Of a stretch of DNA of 25,257 nt, positions 16,217 to 23,656 are shown one piece after another. The notes beneath the pieces were generated by a model, which saw only the letters and a list, made by a program, of their open reading frames with translations, ran no database searches and had not been told where the DNA came from. Position 1 is the first letter of the stretch. The number at the start of each line of letters is the position of its first letter. The position numbers and the translations under genes are program-made. The DNA is from Acholeplasmataceae bacterium UBA6235 (lineage in GTDB: Bacteria > Bacillota_I > Bacilli_A > Acholeplasmatales > UBA5453): assembly GCA_002441525.1 (NCBI GenBank), contig DJWH01000071.1:1-25257 (forward strand). The letters are read 5' to 3'.

Positions 16217-16250
16217 ATTATAACTGAAATGCCTCTAGAATGGGTATAAT
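16217..16250. promoter_or_regulatory. Divergent -10 boxes
   Basis: TATAAT occurs on the minus strand (16222-16217) in front of the aldolase-like gene and on the plus strand (16245-16250) in front of the APH-like gene, with TG upstream of the latter. Neither has a convincing -35 box at 17 bases, so the -10 calls rest on the hexamers and position alone. Confidence 0.45.
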
Positions 16251-16271
16251 GGAATTAGTGATTTTATCAGA

Positions 16272-17045
16272 ATGGGCGTGTTATCAATGGCGAGATTACC
16301 AAAACAAATCAAACAGTGGTTAAAGCATGAAAAAGGGATTAAAGACCACATTGGGGAATCGGATTCTCAAGTGATTTTATATGATACCCTGGTATTAAAA
16401 CAATCGACACCCAGTTTGGATGCGAGAAGAGAAGCACGAGCCCTACAATTGCTAGAGGGATACTTACCGGTGCCTCATGTCATTGAAACCCATGAAACCG
16501 AACGATTCTATTACTTATTGATGTCCAAATGTGCAGGGAAACCATTGTTTCAATGGCCACTGTCCGTGGCGATTGAACAAGCGTGTGAAGGCCTCAAGCG
16601 ATTGTGGACAATACACATCGTTGATGCCGTATTAAATACCCCTAAAACCGCCCTAGAGACGATTAAACACAATGTCTTAAATCATCGAACAACGTTGATT
16701 GAAAACGCCGATGAAGGCACATTTACATCAGAAAGATACAAAGACCCAGAAACCCTGCTCACCTATTTGGTTGATCACTACCCATACGATGCCCCTGTGG
16801 TGTTGTCCCATGGGGATTATTACTTACCGAATGTCTTATTTGATGGCACAAAAATCACAGGAATGATTGATTTTGGCTATGTCGGTTACTTTCCAAAAGA
16901 AAGAGACATTTCAGCGCTCATAAAAAGTTTGGTATATAACTATGGTGAGAACCCGAACTATCTCTTATGGATAGAACAGACCTTACATGAAACATTCAAT
17001 CCAAACATCATAGAATATTTCATGTTATACGACGAATTGATATAA
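16272..17045 (+). CDS. APH(3')-like aminoglycoside/small-molecule phosphotransferase
   Basis: A cytoplasmic kinase of the aminoglycoside 3'-phosphotransferase fold, up to 257 residues, similar in length to APH(3') enzymes (about 265). K43 in LVLKQ and E54 are placed as the ATP-binding lysine and its partner; the catalytic loop is HGDYYLPN (D182, N187); D200 in MIDFGYVG binds metal; and ERDISALIKSL after it matches the family's DRYQDIA segment. The start is uncertain: neither the ATG at 16272 nor the in-frame one at 16287 has a clear ribosome binding site. The sequence supports a phosphotransferase, but not drug resistance as such; a sugar or other metabolite is also possible. It stands alone, with its own -10 box and terminator. 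Confidence 0.82.
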   Translation: MGVLSMARLPKQIKQWLKHEKGIKDHIGESDSQVILYDTLVLKQSTPSLDARREARALQLLEGYLPVPHVIETHETERFYYLLMSKCAGKPLFQWPLSVAIEQACEGLKRLWTIHIVDAVLNTPKTALETIKHNVLNHRTTLIENADEGTFTSERYKDPETLLTYLVDHYPYDAPVVLSHGDYYLPNVLFDGTKITGMIDFGYVGYFPKERDISALIKSLVYNYGENPNYLLWIEQTLHETFNPNIIEYFMLYDELI

Positions 17046-17053
17046 AACAAGGT

Positions 17054-17076
17054 GAGAGCGTTTACGTTCTCTTTTT
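17054..17076 (+). terminator. Rho-independent terminator after the kinase gene
   Basis: GAGAGCG (17054-17060) pairs with CGTTCTC (17065-17071) through one G-T wobble, around the loop TTTA. TTTTT follows. Confidence 0.7.
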
Positions 17077-17119
17077 GTTTGATATTCAAATGAATATAGT
17101 GGTTTAGAGGTTTCACCTA

Positions 17120-17128
17120 TGTTATAAT
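17120..17128 (+). promoter_or_regulatory. Extended -10 promoter of the OFA transporter gene
   Basis: TGTTATAAT is an extended -10 box (TGnTATAAT) 30 bases before the ATG at 17158. Only a weak -35 (TGGTTT, 17100-17105) stands 17 bases upstream. The ribosome binding site AAGGAAG follows at 17146-17152. Confidence 0.55.
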
Positions 17129-17157
17129 GGTTAAAAAAAAGAACCAAGGAAGACAAC

Positions 17158-18327
17158 ATGCCAAAAAAACATACATTAATGATCATATCATCCATCCTCA
17201 TGATGTTACTCATGGGGACTGTCTACGCCTATAGCGTATTCCGTTATCATATCGAAGACTTGTATCAAATATCCACATTAACATCAGGATTACCTTATAT
17301 GACGTCGCTATTCTTTTATGCTTTTTCGATGATGGTAACGGGGAGACATTTAAAACCAACCCGATTGAGGGGATTTGTCTTTTATGGTACCTTACTCATC
17401 ATCTTGGGTTACTTTCTATCGGGCATCGCCACACACATTGTGATGTTGGTGTTCTCGTATGGGGTTTTGATCGGGACAGGGGTCGGGATGGTGTATGGCG
17501 TGCCGATTTACATGGTTCAAAAACTATACCCGAAAAGAAGTGGGTTGATGACAGGTATCATCCTTTTAGGTTTTGGAATGTCACCGCTCATCACCGCACC
17601 TTTAACGAGTGCCCTGATTGAATGGACCAGCATTCGTCAAACATTCTTTATATTGGGCGTTGTGTTTTTAGTCCTTCAATTACCGCTCTCATATATATTC
17701 ATATTAAAAGAGCGTACTACCTTTAAACAAGAACCCGTTGAACAGCGGTTCAAAGAAAAATTAAAACCCTTTAAACGGATCTATGCCTTGTTTGTGATTG
17801 CGACATTGGTCGGTTTGATGATGATTGGGTTAACCTATCAGGTAGGGGTTCGTTTTTATGGGTTGAATGAAACCCACGTCACCATCGCCTTGTCATTTTT
17901 CGCCATTTTAAATGGGTTAGCTAGACCTCTATTTGGTAAACTCATGGACAATCAAGGCTTTAAATTCTCTGGTATTTTGAGTGTTTCATTGATTGTGGTT
18001 GCGAGTGTGATTGGGTTAATCAATCGTGGGTCTACGTTCTTTTTGTTTGGCATATCGTTTGGGCTTTATTGGTTTAATTTAGGGGCTTGGTTGGCCATTG
18101 TTCCGGCAACCATCAAAGAGTTTTATGGGATTCAACAATACGCAAAAAAATACGGTTTGATGTTTACCGGGTATGGTGTCGGTGCGATTCTTGGTACACT
18201 CGCTTCAGGTTATATTTTAGATATGTTGGGGGAAACCAGTTATATCTATGGTTTTATCCTCGCTTTGATGGTTATTTCAGCAATATTGTTAAGTCAAATG
18301 CCTAAAAAAATAAAACGCTCAATTTGA
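17158..18327 (+). CDS. OFA-type major facilitator transporter
   Basis: A 389-residue inner-membrane protein with about twelve helices, of the oxalate/formate antiporter (OFA) group. The signs are GTVYAYSVFRYHIE in the first helix, GTGVGMVYGVPIYMVQKLYPKRSGLMTGI in helices 4-5 and the matching half-repeat GLARPLFGKLMDNQG in the second half, as in the family. OFA proteins move small organic acids, but the substrate has been shown for few of them, so it is open here. It has its own extended -10 promoter. The last codons and the stop are built into the stem of the terminator that follows, so the gene ends as tightly as possible. Confidence 0.87.
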   Translation: MPKKHTLMIISSILMMLLMGTVYAYSVFRYHIEDLYQISTLTSGLPYMTSLFFYAFSMMVTGRHLKPTRLRGFVFYGTLLIILGYFLSGIATHIVMLVFSYGVLIGTGVGMVYGVPIYMVQKLYPKRSGLMTGIILLGFGMSPLITAPLTSALIEWTSIRQTFFILGVVFLVLQLPLSYIFILKERTTFKQEPVEQRFKEKLKPFKRIYALFVIATLVGLMMIGLTYQVGVRFYGLNETHVTIALSFFAILNGLARPLFGKLMDNQGFKFSGILSVSLIVVASVIGLINRGSTFFLFGISFGLYWFNLGAWLAIVPATIKEFYGIQQYAKKYGLMFTGYGVGAILGTLASGYILDMLGETSYIYGFILALMVISAILLSQMPKKIKRSI

Positions 18328-18335
18328 GCGTTTTT
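18312..18335. terminator. Bidirectional terminator overlapping the end of the OFA gene
   Basis: AAAACGCTCA (18312-18321) and TGAGCGTTTT (18325-18334) form a 10-bp stem with a three-base loop. The T run lies at 18331-18335 on the plus strand. On the minus strand the T-rich complement of 18304-18315 follows. The TGA stop of the transporter (18325-18327) is inside the stem. It also ends the convergent gene at 18353. Confidence 0.85.
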
Positions 18336-18352
18336 ATATTAGTTAAGTGGCA

Positions 18353-18769
18353 TTATACACCTGTGATCAATGTCATTAAAACTAAAAATATCGGGACAAT
18401 GATCATTGTTATAACAACAATACCAATATAGGATACCAATATGTTAACTAGAAATTGACCTCTTGATTCAAACTCAAAATAACGTTTAAAAATAACGAGA
18501 TATTCGTAGATGAAAGCTGCGATTAATAGTGGAAGACCAATCATTGTAAAAATTTGGTTATTGGTTAAATATGGGATTGTGAAAAACAATGCCAAAATGA
18601 ATAAAAACAAGATTGAAAAATAGAAAGCGCCATAATGAATTAGAACTTTATAGGTATAATAGTATTCAAAATATTTCATAAGAAGCACCTTAATACCGAT
18701 AAAAATAATCGACAAAAATGCAATTGCAGCAATAATACCAAGAATATATATCAAAATTAATAGTAGCAT
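18353..18769 (-). CDS. Four-helix membrane protein, unknown
   Basis: A 138-residue very hydrophobic protein with four predicted membrane helices (about 3-30, 44-68, 72-94 and 105-134) and short loops; the loops at 31-43 and 95-104 hold aromatic and charged residues (KYFEYYYTYK, KRYFEFESRG). I recognise no family. An AAGGAG ribosome binding site lies six bases before the ATG. The gene is clearly more AT-rich than those to its left. It is bounded by a bidirectional terminator on one side and a gap of about 115 bases on the other, so it is probably a single-gene unit. Confidence 0.65.
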   Translation of the reverse strand: MLLLILIYILGIIAAIAFLSIIFIGIKVLLMKYFEYYYTYKVLIHYGAFYFSILFLFILALFFTIPYLTNNQIFTMIGLPLLIAAFIYEYLVIFKRYFEFESRGQFLVNILVSYIGIVVITMIIVPIFLVLMTLITGV

Positions 18770-18885
18770 AAAATACTCCTTCTTTACATTTTAGAAATAT
18801 AGTACCATAAAAAAAATATAAGTCAAAATTATATATTAAATTTAGTTTCATCTATTTGTATTCACTTGCTTACATCATCTATAGG

Positions 18886-19920
18886 CTATGCTTTTACAGC
18901 ACAACGGAGTTTCGCTGAACGTGCTCGAGGGTTGTCATGCACCTCTTGAAGAGATGGTAAATCCGGGCCTGTTACCATGGCGTATACCCCTTGACGTTGG
19001 TAAAACTGAAAGGCTTTTTTGACCAATCGGTCTTCACCAGAGTGGAAGGTTAATATCGCGACACGTCCACCGGGTTTTAGTAATAGTGGTAATTTCTCCA
19101 TCAAATCATAAAGCGCTTCATACTCTTGATTGACATCGATTCTAAGGGCTTGAAAAGTGCGTTGAGAGGCTTTCTTGACGGCTTCTTCCTGAATAGATTT
19201 AGGTAACTTAGATAACGCCTTTTGAATCACTTTATGCAAGTCCTTGGTTGACTCAATGAGCTCACCTCTAGCGGTTGATTTCGTGATTTCAGTGGCGATT
19301 TCTTTCGCATAGATCTCGTCAGCATTCTCGATGAGCATGCCTTCAATTTCATCGGCAGTCAGTTCAAGTAGACGAATATTTGCTGGTATGCCAATATGGG
19401 GATTCATTCGTAAATCCAGTGGACCATCAAACTTAAACGTAAATCCCCTCGATGGGTCATCGATTTGCATCGAGGAGACACCTAAATCAGCGAGTACGAA
19501 ATCGAACCCATCGACTGGGATTTGATCCAAATCTCTGAAATTGATGTTATGTAACGAAAAATCATCTTTGGTGAATCCAGCATCAATCAAACGCTGTTCT
19601 GTTTTAGGTAATTCTATGGGGTCTAAATCAGTTGCGTGAAGGTGTCCTGTGTGATTTAAGACGGTTAACATATGTTTAGAGTGACCACCGAATCCAAGGG
19701 TACAGTCTAAACCAACTTCGCCAGGTTGGATATTTAAAAACGATAAAATCTCATCTACCATGATGGATCGGTGCATCCCAGCAGGGGTATTGCCTTTATC
19801 CATGACATGAGCAATCACATCTTGATATTTATCGGGTTGTTGTTCCTTGTATTTTTCCTCAAAGGTTTTTGGATATTTACCTGAGTAACGTTTACGTCTT
19901 TTAGGCTTTTGTTCTTCCAT
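18886..19920 (-). CDS. rsmH: RsmH (MraW)-type 16S rRNA cytosine N4-methyltransferase, with basic N-terminal extension
   Basis: A 344-residue S-adenosylmethionine-dependent methyltransferase of the RsmH family, whose known members methylate N4 of C1402 in 16S rRNA. The cofactor motif is DCTLGFGGHS (72-81). VLADLGVSSMQID, the GFTFKFDGPLDLRMN segment, TFHSGEDRLVK and the C-terminal NPRARSAKLR are all hallmarks. RsmH is usually about 310 residues and begins near HxPVLL; here HRSIMVDEIL begins at residue 50, after a lysine- and arginine-rich extension. The usual neighbours of the cell-division cluster (mraZ, ftsL, penicillin-binding protein, mraY) are absent. It is either a relocated RsmH or a paralogue with another target. 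The ribosome binding site is weak (AAGGAC). Confidence 0.85.
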   Translation of the reverse strand: MEEQKPKRRKRYSGKYPKTFEEKYKEQQPDKYQDVIAHVMDKGNTPAGMHRSIMVDEILSFLNIQPGEVGLDCTLGFGGHSKHMLTVLNHTGHLHATDLDPIELPKTEQRLIDAGFTKDDFSLHNINFRDLDQIPVDGFDFVLADLGVSSMQIDDPSRGFTFKFDGPLDLRMNPHIGIPANIRLLELTADEIEGMLIENADEIYAKEIATEITKSTARGELIESTKDLHKVIQKALSKLPKSIQEEAVKKASQRTFQALRIDVNQEYEALYDLMEKLPLLLKPGGRVAILTFHSGEDRLVKKAFQFYQRQGVYAMVTGPDLPSLQEVHDNPRARSAKLRCAVKA

Positions 19921-20311
19921 GTTATCAGTCCTTACTAAAGTATATTACCAAAAAACCGTATAATACACAATTCATCTAGTGGATATCTTTTTGTAATACA
20001 TAATGATGAAATATCATAATTACGCTTTAAGTCGAGTAATGGTTGTATAACTATTATAAAAGACTTTAGCCATCGAATGATTAGTCGTCAATATTCAATT
20101 TTCGAATTCAAATATCTCAAGTAATATACATCAAATTTAGATGGTTTTATATAATCAAATATGATAATATTAAAATATATAGCAATGATTAACTAAAAAA
20201 TGATTTTTCCACTTACTAAAAAATGAATATAAATATCCGATGATTTGAAAAATGAGTAAAGACGATTTTACCAATAAGATGTCGTACAGAAGTTTGGAGG
20301 ATTGACCATTC
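19921..20311. other. AT-rich gene-poor stretch at the border of the accessory island
   Basis: About 390 bases between the divergent rsmH gene and the first island gene. It must hold the rsmH promoter (a TATACT-like box lies on the minus strand near 19940) and the start of the island. Apart from a 17-codon open frame at its right end (20252-20305) I find no RNA gene, no transposase remnant and no clear terminator. Confidence 0.6.
20252..20305 (+). pseudogene. Possible residual C-terminal tail of a lost gene, abutting the lipoprotein gene
   Basis: An open frame of 17 codons ends in ...SYRSLED and a TGA whose last codons (TTG GAG GAT) form the ribosome binding site of the gene at 20312. The toxin-like fragment at 23523-23653 ends the same way, in ...KKSFLLED, over the ribosome binding site of the gene at 23657. 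It may be what is left of a toxin C-terminus. The frame is short, so chance is possible. Confidence 0.25.
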
Positions 20312-20719
20312 ATGAAAAAGCATTATGAAGTGTTTATACTTTTATTTTCCATTATGATGTCAAGCTGTTCTAAGATAGTTAATTTCTCAAAAGATGATTT
20401 AGTGACCGATACACAGCGTATAGAATTGATGATTTATAATGAATCAATAACTGGTGTTACGGTTAAGGTGATTGAAGAAGTAAATCTATCGTCATTCATA
20501 GATGATTTCCTTCAATTGAATATAAAGACTACATTTGGGGCACCTGGAACGCTCGATGGATATGCTATCAAGATTATCTATCACAACGGTGATTACCACC
20601 TAATCTCTAAATATCATATGGAGTATCGTAATGGAGATGACAAACTCATAAGAGAAGATAGAATATCTCTAGATGTCGATATATTTGATAACATAATGAT
20701 CAAATATTCAGCTGACTGA
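20312..20719 (+). CDS. Small lipoprotein, unknown; possible immunity protein
   Basis: A 135-residue predicted lipoprotein with signal peptide and lipobox MSSC (C19). The mature part is mostly beta-strand-like with polar loops (GTLDGYAIKIIYHNGDYHL) and ends with DIFDNIMIKYSAD. I recognise no domain. GGAGG lies 11 bases before the ATG, a little far. It is the first of a run of small plus-strand genes in strongly AT-rich DNA that leads to RHS-related fragments. Many immunity proteins against surface-active toxins are small lipoproteins, so that role is possible, but only by context. Confidence 0.65.
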   Translation: MKKHYEVFILLFSIMMSSCSKIVNFSKDDLVTDTQRIELMIYNESITGVTVKVIEEVNLSSFIDDFLQLNIKTTFGAPGTLDGYAIKIIYHNGDYHLISKYHMEYRNGDDKLIREDRISLDVDIFDNIMIKYSAD

Positions 20720-20822
20720 AGTAGCACCAACTAGGAAGAATGATTAAGGTTACCATACTTTTAATGCGAAATGACGGTTTATAAACAATCAAATCGTATG
20801 ATGAATAGGAGAAAATAAGTTT

Positions 20823-21167
20823 ATGAAAATGACAACAAAATCAACAAATGATGGTTTTTTTCTCGATGACATCACTGGTATTTTTGGTATAGATTATAAA
20901 ATTGAGTTAAATAAGGCATATGAGTATCAATCAAACTTACTCATACATTTTAAGACAATAAGTAATGGCGATTTAAAAATAATGTTTTATAATGTTACGA
21001 ATTTCAATCTAAAATGTATTGGTGGTCGTTTTAATTATTTGTCTAGTGTTCAGATTACAAAGCACAATAGCTATGAAAAAGAACATCAATTCCATGTTGA
21101 TGATTATGAAAATGACATGATTAGTTTTTATTGTGAATCTTATGAAGAAGTATTCGACAAATCTTGA
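20823..21167 (+). CDS. Small soluble protein, unknown; possible immunity protein
   Basis: A 114-residue protein without signal peptide or membrane segment. It looks like a strand-rich fold with an acidic C-terminal part (HVDDYENDMISFYCESYEEVFDKS). The general look is that of small immunity proteins found beside polymorphic toxins, but I cannot assign a family. AGGAG stands 11 bases before the ATG at 20823; a second ATG two codons on is equally possible. About 100 bases on each side hold no other gene. Confidence 0.6.
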   Translation: MKMTTKSTNDGFFLDDITGIFGIDYKIELNKAYEYQSNLLIHFKTISNGDLKIMFYNVTNFNLKCIGGRFNYLSSVQITKHNSYEKEHQFHVDDYENDMISFYCESYEEVFDKS

Positions 21168-21268
21168 TATCCATTATGAATAAAGAGTAATGAATTTTAC
21201 GTAATTGTGTACATTCCCTAAAAATGATAATCCAAATCAAACCTAATTTTTAGATGGAGGATAAATTA

Positions 21269-21754
21269 ATGAGAAAAACGGTTTATATGATTGATGGTTC
21301 CGAGTATTACAACAAGAATTGGTATGAGTTTAAAGGAATTAGTGTTTCTGACATCTATTATTTTTTTAACAAAAAGTATAAAAATATATCTATATATTAT
21401 GATATTCCAGATGATGATGAATGCGAATGTACATATAAATTTTCAATCTTAAAGAAAAAGAGAATTAAATCTAAGTTTAATTTATTTTCAAGACATAACG
21501 ATTTTGGTACTGATGTCATAATCATAACAGGTGGTCAAACAAATCTATTTAATTACTCGCATCAAGAAGTATTTGATTTGGTTAATCAACATCCAGAAAT
21601 CATGACAGGAATAACATTTTACATGAGTGTTCATGATTTTGATTGGCACGCAGTATGTTTTTTCGCAACAGATGACATATTACAAGAGGTTATAGCATAT
21701 ATTAAAGAAAAAGCACAACTTGTCATAACAGATGATTACTCGCATTTTAGTTAG
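21269..21754 (+). CDS. Small soluble protein, unknown; possible immunity protein
   Basis: A 161-residue soluble protein. The start was moved from the ATG at 21254 to the one at 21269, because the GGAGG ribosome binding site (21256-21260) overlaps the first and is eight bases from the second. It has an acidic stretch (DDDECECTY), a basic stretch (KKKRIKSKFNLFSRH), the segment TDVIIITGGQTNLFNYSHQEVFDLV and an acidic end. I recognise no family. It resembles its neighbours in size and base composition, and like them may be an orphan immunity gene. Directly downstream is a decayed transposase tail. Confidence 0.6.
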   Translation: MRKTVYMIDGSEYYNKNWYEFKGISVSDIYYFFNKKYKNISIYYDIPDDDECECTYKFSILKKKRIKSKFNLFSRHNDFGTDVIIITGGQTNLFNYSHQEVFDLVNQHPEIMTGITFYMSVHDFDWHAVCFFATDDILQEVIAYIKEKAQLVITDDYSHFS

Positions 21755-21818
21755 TTATCTGATTATTGGATAAAACAATGGTAGACGGAGATTATTTTTT
21801 ATCATGGTTTATCTCTTC

Positions 21819-21884
21819 TTACGATGAGTAATATACATGATAAAGCGTTTGATAATCGATTGAATTATTAAGATTCGAATGATT
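21819..21884 (-). mobile_element. Decayed IS3-family transposase tail (copy A)
   Basis: Read on the minus strand, 21884-21819 encodes NHSNLNNSIDYQTLYHVYYSS and a stop, which resembles the end of the IS3-family integrase core (the usual pattern is HxSLxYxTPxEVYY). The frame is broken by a stop about five codons further upstream, and no inverted repeat is visible. It matches copy B (23456-23522) with about ten differences over about 66 bases by hand alignment. Confidence 0.65.
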
Positions 21885-21988
21885 ATCTATGAAATGGAAG
21901 ATTTAGAGAATCATAGCTAGCTTTTGATAGACAAATTATCCATTAAATAACTTGATTATCAAACAAATGTAGAAGGAGAATATTTATA

Positions 21989-22393
21989 GTGAATCGTAAT
22001 AAAGTTGAGGTATTGGATACTATTTTGCGTTATAAGAAAAGTATGTATATTGATTCACTAATGACTTTTATTTTTTTCTGGGTGCTTTTTATTTCAATAG
22101 GTGTCATTTTTGAGATTAATAGATGGCAAACGGAGATAATTTTGGTACCAATTATGTTTGTTACACTGATCGAATATTTTCTCCAGGATTTTATTTTTCA
22201 TATCAGTATCGGTAAGAGAATATATAGACTTAAAATTGTTACAAACATAGACTCCAAAAAGAAACTTTTAAAAGCACTGATCATGCGAAAATTTTATGAA
22301 GCTACTTATCATCCTTTAATCAACAAGGACTTTGCAGCAATAGTTAACATGATAGAAGCGATGACTGAAACTAAAATAGTAGATGAAGTATGA
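21989..22393 (+). CDS. RDD-like two-helix membrane protein
   Basis: A 134-residue membrane protein starting at GTG, with AGAAGGAG about ten bases upstream. It has two membrane helices (about 22-42 and 49-66) and the segment DFIFHISIGKRIYRLKIV, which resembles the third conserved part of RDD-family proteins (GKRLxxLxVV). The first RDD helix with its typical R-D-D residues is not clear, and the protein is short, so the assignment is partial. It lies between an IS3 tail and a leucine-rich-repeat gene that follows 13 bases later, and probably shares a transcript with it. RDD proteins include transporters; the role here is unknown. Confidence 0.6.
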   Translation: MNRNKVEVLDTILRYKKSMYIDSLMTFIFFWVLFISIGVIFEINRWQTEIILVPIMFVTLIEYFLQDFIFHISIGKRIYRLKIVTNIDSKKKLLKALIMRKFYEATYHPLINKDFAAIVNMIEAMTETKIVDEV

Positions 22394-22406
22394 AAGAGGT
22401 TAAAAA

Positions 22407-23375
22407 ATGAGCATGTACAATTTTACAGAAAAAGACGGATTTAAGTTTACATCTATCCATGCCTATGACGGCGCATTGCTTAATCATGAAGCATTACTGA
22501 TTAATAATAACGATATAAAAAGGCATGTTGAATATATCAATCAAAAAAAGCTAGAAAAAGTAGTCATTTACTTATTTGGCAGCGGAATAGAAGATTTAAA
22601 TTTTTTAAAAGAAATACCTCACATCAAGTATCTTAAGATTTATAGTGATGGTAATAGGGATTTTTCGCCACTGTATTATTTAACTGAATTGATTAGTTTA
22701 TCTTTGTCAAATACGAGTGAAATTTCATTAGAACCATTTAAAAAGTTAGAACTTTTTTCATCTGATAGAATTCATCTTATCAAAGACATCGATAAAGCAA
22801 TCTCATTAAAAACATTATCAATGGCAGATGTTTTGCATGAAATGAAAATAGAAGATTTAAGTATTTTATCTAATTTAACCAATCTCGATACTGTCTCAAT
22901 CGGAGGATTAAAAATAAAAACACTCAAGGGTATTGAAAACTTAAAACGATTAAGAGTATTGTATCTTGCTGGTTTACCCTACATAGATTCATTAACACCA
23001 TTAACAGAACATCGCAACACGCTTACAAGTTTAGCAATTTTTAGGTGTAGAAAGATATTTGATTTCACACCCATAGAATCATTATCTAGATTACAATTTT
23101 TAAAATTTGAGGACATGAGTAAAATCGATCACATCCACTTTATAAATGGCTTAAAGAATTTAAAAACATTTATTTGTGACACATGTAATATCATGGATGG
23201 AAACTTGAGTTCACTCCTAAATCTAGAGTATGTAGGTATATATCCTAATCGAAAGCATTATTATGTGATTAAGTCAGGGAAAGAAGTAAGAATGACATTA
23301 TTTAATACATTTAAACGCAATATTCGCGTTACAGGTTATGAAGATATAGAGTTATGGAGACAATTTTCGCTTTAA
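22407..23375 (+). CDS. Leucine-rich repeat protein
   Basis: A 322-residue cytoplasmic protein built largely of irregular leucine-rich repeats of about 22-24 residues (about 50-280), for instance LSILSNLTNLDTVSIGGLKI, LKGIENLKRLRVLYLAG, and FINGLKNLKTFICDTC. The pattern is closest to the SDS22-like type. The N-terminal 45 residues and the C-terminal 40 residues fall outside the repeats. There is no signal peptide, so it is not an internalin-like surface protein. Leucine-rich repeats bind proteins. In this setting, between toxin-related fragments, it may act as an inhibitor or immunity protein, which is inference. AGAGG stands seven bases before the ATG. It is probably co-transcribed with the RDD-like gene. 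Confidence 0.75.
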   Translation: MSMYNFTEKDGFKFTSIHAYDGALLNHEALLINNNDIKRHVEYINQKKLEKVVIYLFGSGIEDLNFLKEIPHIKYLKIYSDGNRDFSPLYYLTELISLSLSNTSEISLEPFKKLELFSSDRIHLIKDIDKAISLKTLSMADVLHEMKIEDLSILSNLTNLDTVSIGGLKIKTLKGIENLKRLRVLYLAGLPYIDSLTPLTEHRNTLTSLAIFRCRKIFDFTPIESLSRLQFLKFEDMSKIDHIHFINGLKNLKTFICDTCNIMDGNLSSLLNLEYVGIYPNRKHYYVIKSGKEVRMTLFNTFKRNIRVTGYEDIELWRQFSL

Positions 23376-23413
23376 TGTATTGAGATATTTCATTAGTTGA
23401 GTTTTAATCTTAG

Positions 23414-23522
23414 TGGACCTCTGTCAAGAAAGTGGACACACTAAGTATGACATTTCTTACTTTAAGTAATACACTTGATAAGGCGTTTGATAATCGAATG
23501 AACTATTAAGATTTGTATGATT
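23414..23522 (-). mobile_element. Decayed IS3-family element: transposase tail with terminal sequence (copy B)
   Basis: On the minus strand, 23522-23457 encodes NHTNLNSSFDYQTPYQVYYLK and a stop, the end of an IS3-family integrase core. Beyond the stop, 23414-23440 reads TGGACCTCTGTCAAGAAAGT and GGACAC on the plus strand, a likely element end with its inverted repeat. The rest of the element is missing, and its inner side joins a toxin-like gene fragment at about 23523. Confidence 0.7.
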
Positions 23523-23653
23523 TATCTGGTGTTCCGTTTTATAATGAGAATGGTGCTAGAGCAACTTTCCTGCAAGTAGGAACTCCAGGAGTATCTTGTA
23601 TTATGAATATTACTTATGGCATGACAAAAAAGAGTTTTTTATTGGAGGATTAG
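23523..23653 (+). pseudogene. 3' fragment of a lost gene, probably a toxin C-terminus
   Basis: From the IS3 border an open frame of about 43 codons runs to a TAG at 23651-23653: LSGVPFYNENGARATFLQVG, then TPGVSCIMNITYGM and TKKSFLLED. It has no start codon with a ribosome binding site of its own and looks like the tail of a longer protein. Its last codons (TTG GAG GAT) double as the ribosome binding site of the membrane protein gene that starts three bases later. A toxin directly followed by its immunity gene would look like this; the toxin family is not recognised. Confidence 0.45.
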
Positions 23654-23656
23654 ATT

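Noticed and set aside
21917..21965. Inverted repeat TTTGATA/TATCAAA before the RDD-like gene
   Set aside because: Seven AT-rich base pairs with a loop of nearly 30 bases are expected by chance in DNA of this composition.
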